A stretch of DNA of 8,088 bases, taken from contig JADGBP010000090.1 of the NCBI GenBank assembly GCA_015231395.1, positions 1-8,088 of the forward strand, in the 5' to 3' direction. The stretch comes from Desulfamplus sp. GTDB taxonomy: Bacteria > Desulfobacterota > Desulfobacteria > Desulfobacterales > Desulfobacteraceae. Positions within the stretch are counted from its first letter, which is position 1. The number at the start of each line of letters is the position of its first letter. Made by a program: the position numbers and the translations under genes. Positions 6,051-8,088 of this stretch are shown in pieces. The notes beneath the pieces are model-generated. The model was not told where the DNA came from. It worked only from the letters and a program-made list of their open reading frames with translations, and searched no databases.

Positions 6051-7795
6051 CTGACAATCAGAATGATCATAACAGGAAAAATCTTCAGGATAATAATCGC
6101 CTGAAAATAGTTACAGTCAGACGCATTTGCCAGATATTTTTTCTGACTCTCTTTTTCTGGTTTTGCATAACATCCACTCTTGGCATAAACTGGTGGCAGC
6201 TTAGGGGATGGCCAGTCAACTGGTTTTTAGAACTTGACCCTTTAGTCGGAATATCCACCCTTATTGCCACAGGCACAATATACAAGGGTCTGATCTGGGG
6301 AGTTGGAACTGTTATTCTGACGCTTGTTTTCGGTCGGTTTTTTTGTGGCTGGCTATGCCCATTTGGAGCTTTACATCAGTTTATCGGATTTCTCGGCAGG
6401 TTTGGCAGTAAAATATCAAGAGCACAACTCGCCAGATTAAATCAATACAGACCAGCACAAGCCATTAAATATGCCATTTTAATCTTTTTCATATCCTCAA
6501 GCATTGCAGCTCATCTGCTCAAAACAACTCCCTTGCTTATAACCGGACTGCTTGACCCGATTCCTTTTGTTTACCGACTGGTTAACCTGACAATCCTTCC
6601 ATTTATAGATAACATGTTTTTGCATCTTAGCCCAAATCCTCGATTTTACGATGGGGCGTGGATTATCGGTGCGTTGGGAACTACAGCTCTGCTGCTCAAT
6701 CTATGGATTCCACGATTTTACTGCCGTTATATCTGCCCGTTAGGAGCTCTTTTGGGCTGGATTTCCACTATCAGTTTTTGGCAGATCGGTAAAAAAATAT
6801 CTCCATGCACAAGATGTCTGAAATGTCAGTTCAACTGCGAAGGGGCTTGCGAACCTATGGATGCAATTCGCATATCAGAATGTGTTATGTGCATGAACTG
6901 CCTGGATCAATGCGAATTTCTGACTTATCAGGCAGAATCATCCAGAGGAGAAATGCAATCTTTTAACAAGAAAGAAGCATTTTCACTCGACAAGACCAGA
7001 CAACATGCCATTCCTGATAAGATATCTCACAAAACCGTGCCTGATATATCCCACAAAACCGTGCCTGATATATCCCACAAAACTATGCCTGACATATCCC
7101 ACAAAACTATGCCTGACATATCCCGCAGAACCTTTGTAGCATCCGTGGTCTCCGGAGCAGCAATTATACCCATGATGAGTCTCAATGGCACAACAGGAAA
7201 CAACTGGAATCCAGATTTAATACGCCCACCCGGGGCACTTCCTGAAAGCCAGTTCCTGTCAAGATGCGTAAAGTGCGGTCAGTGCATCAGAATCTGCCCT
7301 ACCAACGTGATTCAGCCGGCAGATATTCTGACCGGAGGATTTGAGGGGCTCTGGACTCCTGCCCTCAATTTCAGGATCGGGTCAAGCGGATGCCAGCTTC
7401 ACTGCATTGCATGTGGAAATGTGTGCCCAACAGGAGCTATTCTGCCTTTAAATTTGGATCAACGGGCAGGCATTAACAACTATGCTCAAAAAGGCCCAAT
7501 CAGAATAGGCACAGCTTTTGTGGATCAAGGCAGGTGTCTTCCTTGGGCAATGAACAGGCCCTGCATTGTGTGTCAGGAAACCTGTCCGGTCAGTCCCAAG
7601 GCAATTATGATCAGCCAAGTTGTTGTAACGGTTAACAATGTGAAGGTTGAGTTGCAGCGTCCTTTCATAGACCCGAGCCGCTGCATAGGATGTGGAGTAT
7701 GTGAACATGAGTGTCCGGTAAGGGGAAAACGGGCAATCAGGGTGACTGCTGAAAATGAATCTCGGAGTAGAGATCATGTTTTAGTTGGGAAATAA
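6047..7795 (+). CDS. NapH-NapG-like fused polyferredoxin with internal Tat signal
   Basis: A 582-residue membrane iron-sulfur protein. The first 300 residues are NapH/NosR/CcoG-like: hydrophobic segments near 25-45, 80-98, 138-155 and 203-222, two CxxxCP motifs (C100/C104 in FCGWLCPFG, C226/C230 in CRYICPLG), and a two-cluster ferredoxin domain (cysteines 254-268 and C279/C282/C285/C289). A hydrophilic linker with octad repeats (323-358) leads to SRRTF at 359-363 and a weakly hydrophobic stretch to 379, a typical Tat signal. The last 200 residues are NapG-like, with four [4Fe-4S] motifs: C407/410/413/417, C449/453/456/460, C497/506/509/513 and C546/549/552/556. In nitrate respiration separate NapH and NapG pass electrons from quinol to the periplasm. 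Here both are in one chain and no nap catalytic gene is visible, so the acceptor is unknown. Confidence 0.85.
   Translation: MTDNQNDHNRKNLQDNNRLKIVTVRRICQIFFLTLFFWFCITSTLGINWWQLRGWPVNWFLELDPLVGISTLIATGTIYKGLIWGVGTVILTLVFGRFFCGWLCPFGALHQFIGFLGRFGSKISRAQLARLNQYRPAQAIKYAILIFFISSSIAAHLLKTTPLLITGLLDPIPFVYRLVNLTILPFIDNMFLHLSPNPRFYDGAWIIGALGTTALLLNLWIPRFYCRYICPLGALLGWISTISFWQIGKKISPCTRCLKCQFNCEGACEPMDAIRISECVMCMNCLDQCEFLTYQAESSRGEMQSFNKKEAFSLDKTRQHAIPDKISHKTVPDISHKTVPDISHKTMPDISHKTMPDISRRTFVASVVSGAAIIPMMSLNGTTGNNWNPDLIRPPGALPESQFLSRCVKCGQCIRICPTNVIQPADILTGGFEGLWTPALNFRIGSSGCQLHCIACGNVCPTGAILPLNLDQRAGINNYAQKGPIRIGTAFVDQGRCLPWAMNRPCIVCQETCPVSPKAIMISQVVVTVNNVKVELQRPFIDPSRCIGCGVCEHECPVRGKRAIRVTAENESRSRDHVLVGK
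7013..7135 (+). repeat. 24-nt in-frame tandem repeat running into the Tat motif
   Basis: Five successive units start at 7013 (27 bases, with one extra codon), 7040, 7064, 7088 and 7112. The first four encode PDISHKT plus V or M; the last encodes PDISRRTF, the twin-arginine motif itself. Adjacent units differ by only a few bases, and the units nearest the Tat motif share its cctgacatatccc start, so the array appears to have grown by copying the segment that holds the export signal. Confidence 0.85.
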
Positions 7796-7869
7796 GGTAG
7801 CTACAGCAGTTTATGGCTCGTCAAAATTCGTGTAATCCTTTAAATATTACTGGTTATTAATGTAAAATT

Positions 7870-8088
7870 GTAACTACTCAGGCATAGTATAAAGTTAGGT
7901 GGAGCTACCGGGAATAAAAGGATTTCCTGTAAAGGCATTTTGGATTGCATTGATGACGTTGCAGCCGTTCTTTCGTACTGTAGAAATATACCCACGAATA
8001 CGGCAAAAGATGTCAGCACCACAATCTGTGCGGAAGGTTCCGGATACTTTTTGCTTGACCTTGATCATACGAACGTCCCTTTCTCCTT
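7870..8088 (-). mobile_element. IS66-family insertion sequence, transposase-3' end (cut by window edge)
   Basis: The end of an IS66 element lies here on the - strand. The probable terminal inverted repeat begins at 7870 with GTAACTACTCAGG on the + strand. IS66 elements typically begin with GTAA, and the position, 25 bases beyond the transposase stop, fits the family. If correct, the 8-base target duplication would be gtaaaatt at 7862-7869. The other end is outside the window, so neither the boundary nor the duplication can be confirmed. Confidence 0.55.
7895..8088 (-). CDS. IS66 family transposase, C-terminal fragment
   Basis: The - strand frame entering at the right edge encodes 63 residues beginning GERDVRMIKVKQKVSGTFR and continuing through FCRIRGYISTVRKNG to NAFTGNPFIP, then stops at 7895-7897. 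This matches the C-terminus of the IS66 DDE transposase (large TnpC-type subunit), where 'N-x-x-ERDLRM-x-K-x-K-x-K-x-SG-x-FR' is followed by 'FCRIRSYISTxRKNG' and a final 'PF-x-P'. The catalytic DDE residues and the tnpA/tnpB helper genes would lie beyond position 8088. Nothing in the visible part is broken. Confidence 0.85.
   Translation of the reverse strand, partial: GERDVRMIKVKQKVSGTFRTDCGADIFCRIRGYISTVRKNGCNVINAIQNAFTGNPFIPGSST

Noticed and set aside
7840..8022. 60-residue - strand open frame near the right end
   Set aside because: It is out of frame with the IS66 transposase tail, which occupies the same strand and gives the recognisable protein.

Overview
The window looks like a chromosomal stretch from an AT-rich, Gram-negative anaerobe. 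A sulfate-reducing member of the Desulfobacterota (Desulfobacteraceae-like) is my best guess. This rests on the gene set: a DUF6599-like protein, a Tat-exported DUF362 protein and a NapH/NapG-type polyferredoxin in a row, followed by an IS66 element. It is an inference from gene content, not a taxonomic proof.

Layout. All complete genes lie on the + strand. Positions 3-272 hold the C-terminal end of an ABC-type substrate-binding protein. Positions 300-3660 hold four metabolic genes: a D-2-hydroxyacid (3-phosphoglycerate-like) dehydrogenase, a HAD-superfamily phosphatase, an extended-SDR sugar epimerase/dehydratase and a metal-dependent cyclase/kynurenine-formamidase-like hydrolase. The last two are tightly coupled. 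Together they resemble an accessory small-molecule or surface-sugar pathway, but the substrate cannot be read from the sequence.

Positions 3780-7795 form a second unit that appears to work at the outer face of the cytoplasmic membrane. It holds a membrane-anchored DUF6599-like protein, a DUF362 protein with a Tat signal, and a 582-residue polyferredoxin. The polyferredoxin joins a NapH-like membrane half to a NapG-like four-cluster ferredoxin half through an internal twin-arginine signal. The last two genes overlap by ATGA. I read this as an uncharacterised extracytoplasmic electron-transfer module, and it is the most interesting part of the window.

Positions 7870-8088 carry the 3' end of an IS66-family element on the - strand: the last 63 residues of the transposase and a probable terminal inverted repeat.

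A theme across the window is short tandem duplication. There are 21-nt in-frame repeats and a His-Gly repeat in the DUF6599-like gene. There are 24-nt in-frame repeats, apparently copied from the Tat motif, in the polyferredoxin gene. Two duplications span stop codons (near 1283 and 4991), and an imperfect direct repeat lies upstream of the epimerase gene. I saw no tRNA, rRNA, CRISPR array or convincing intrinsic terminator.
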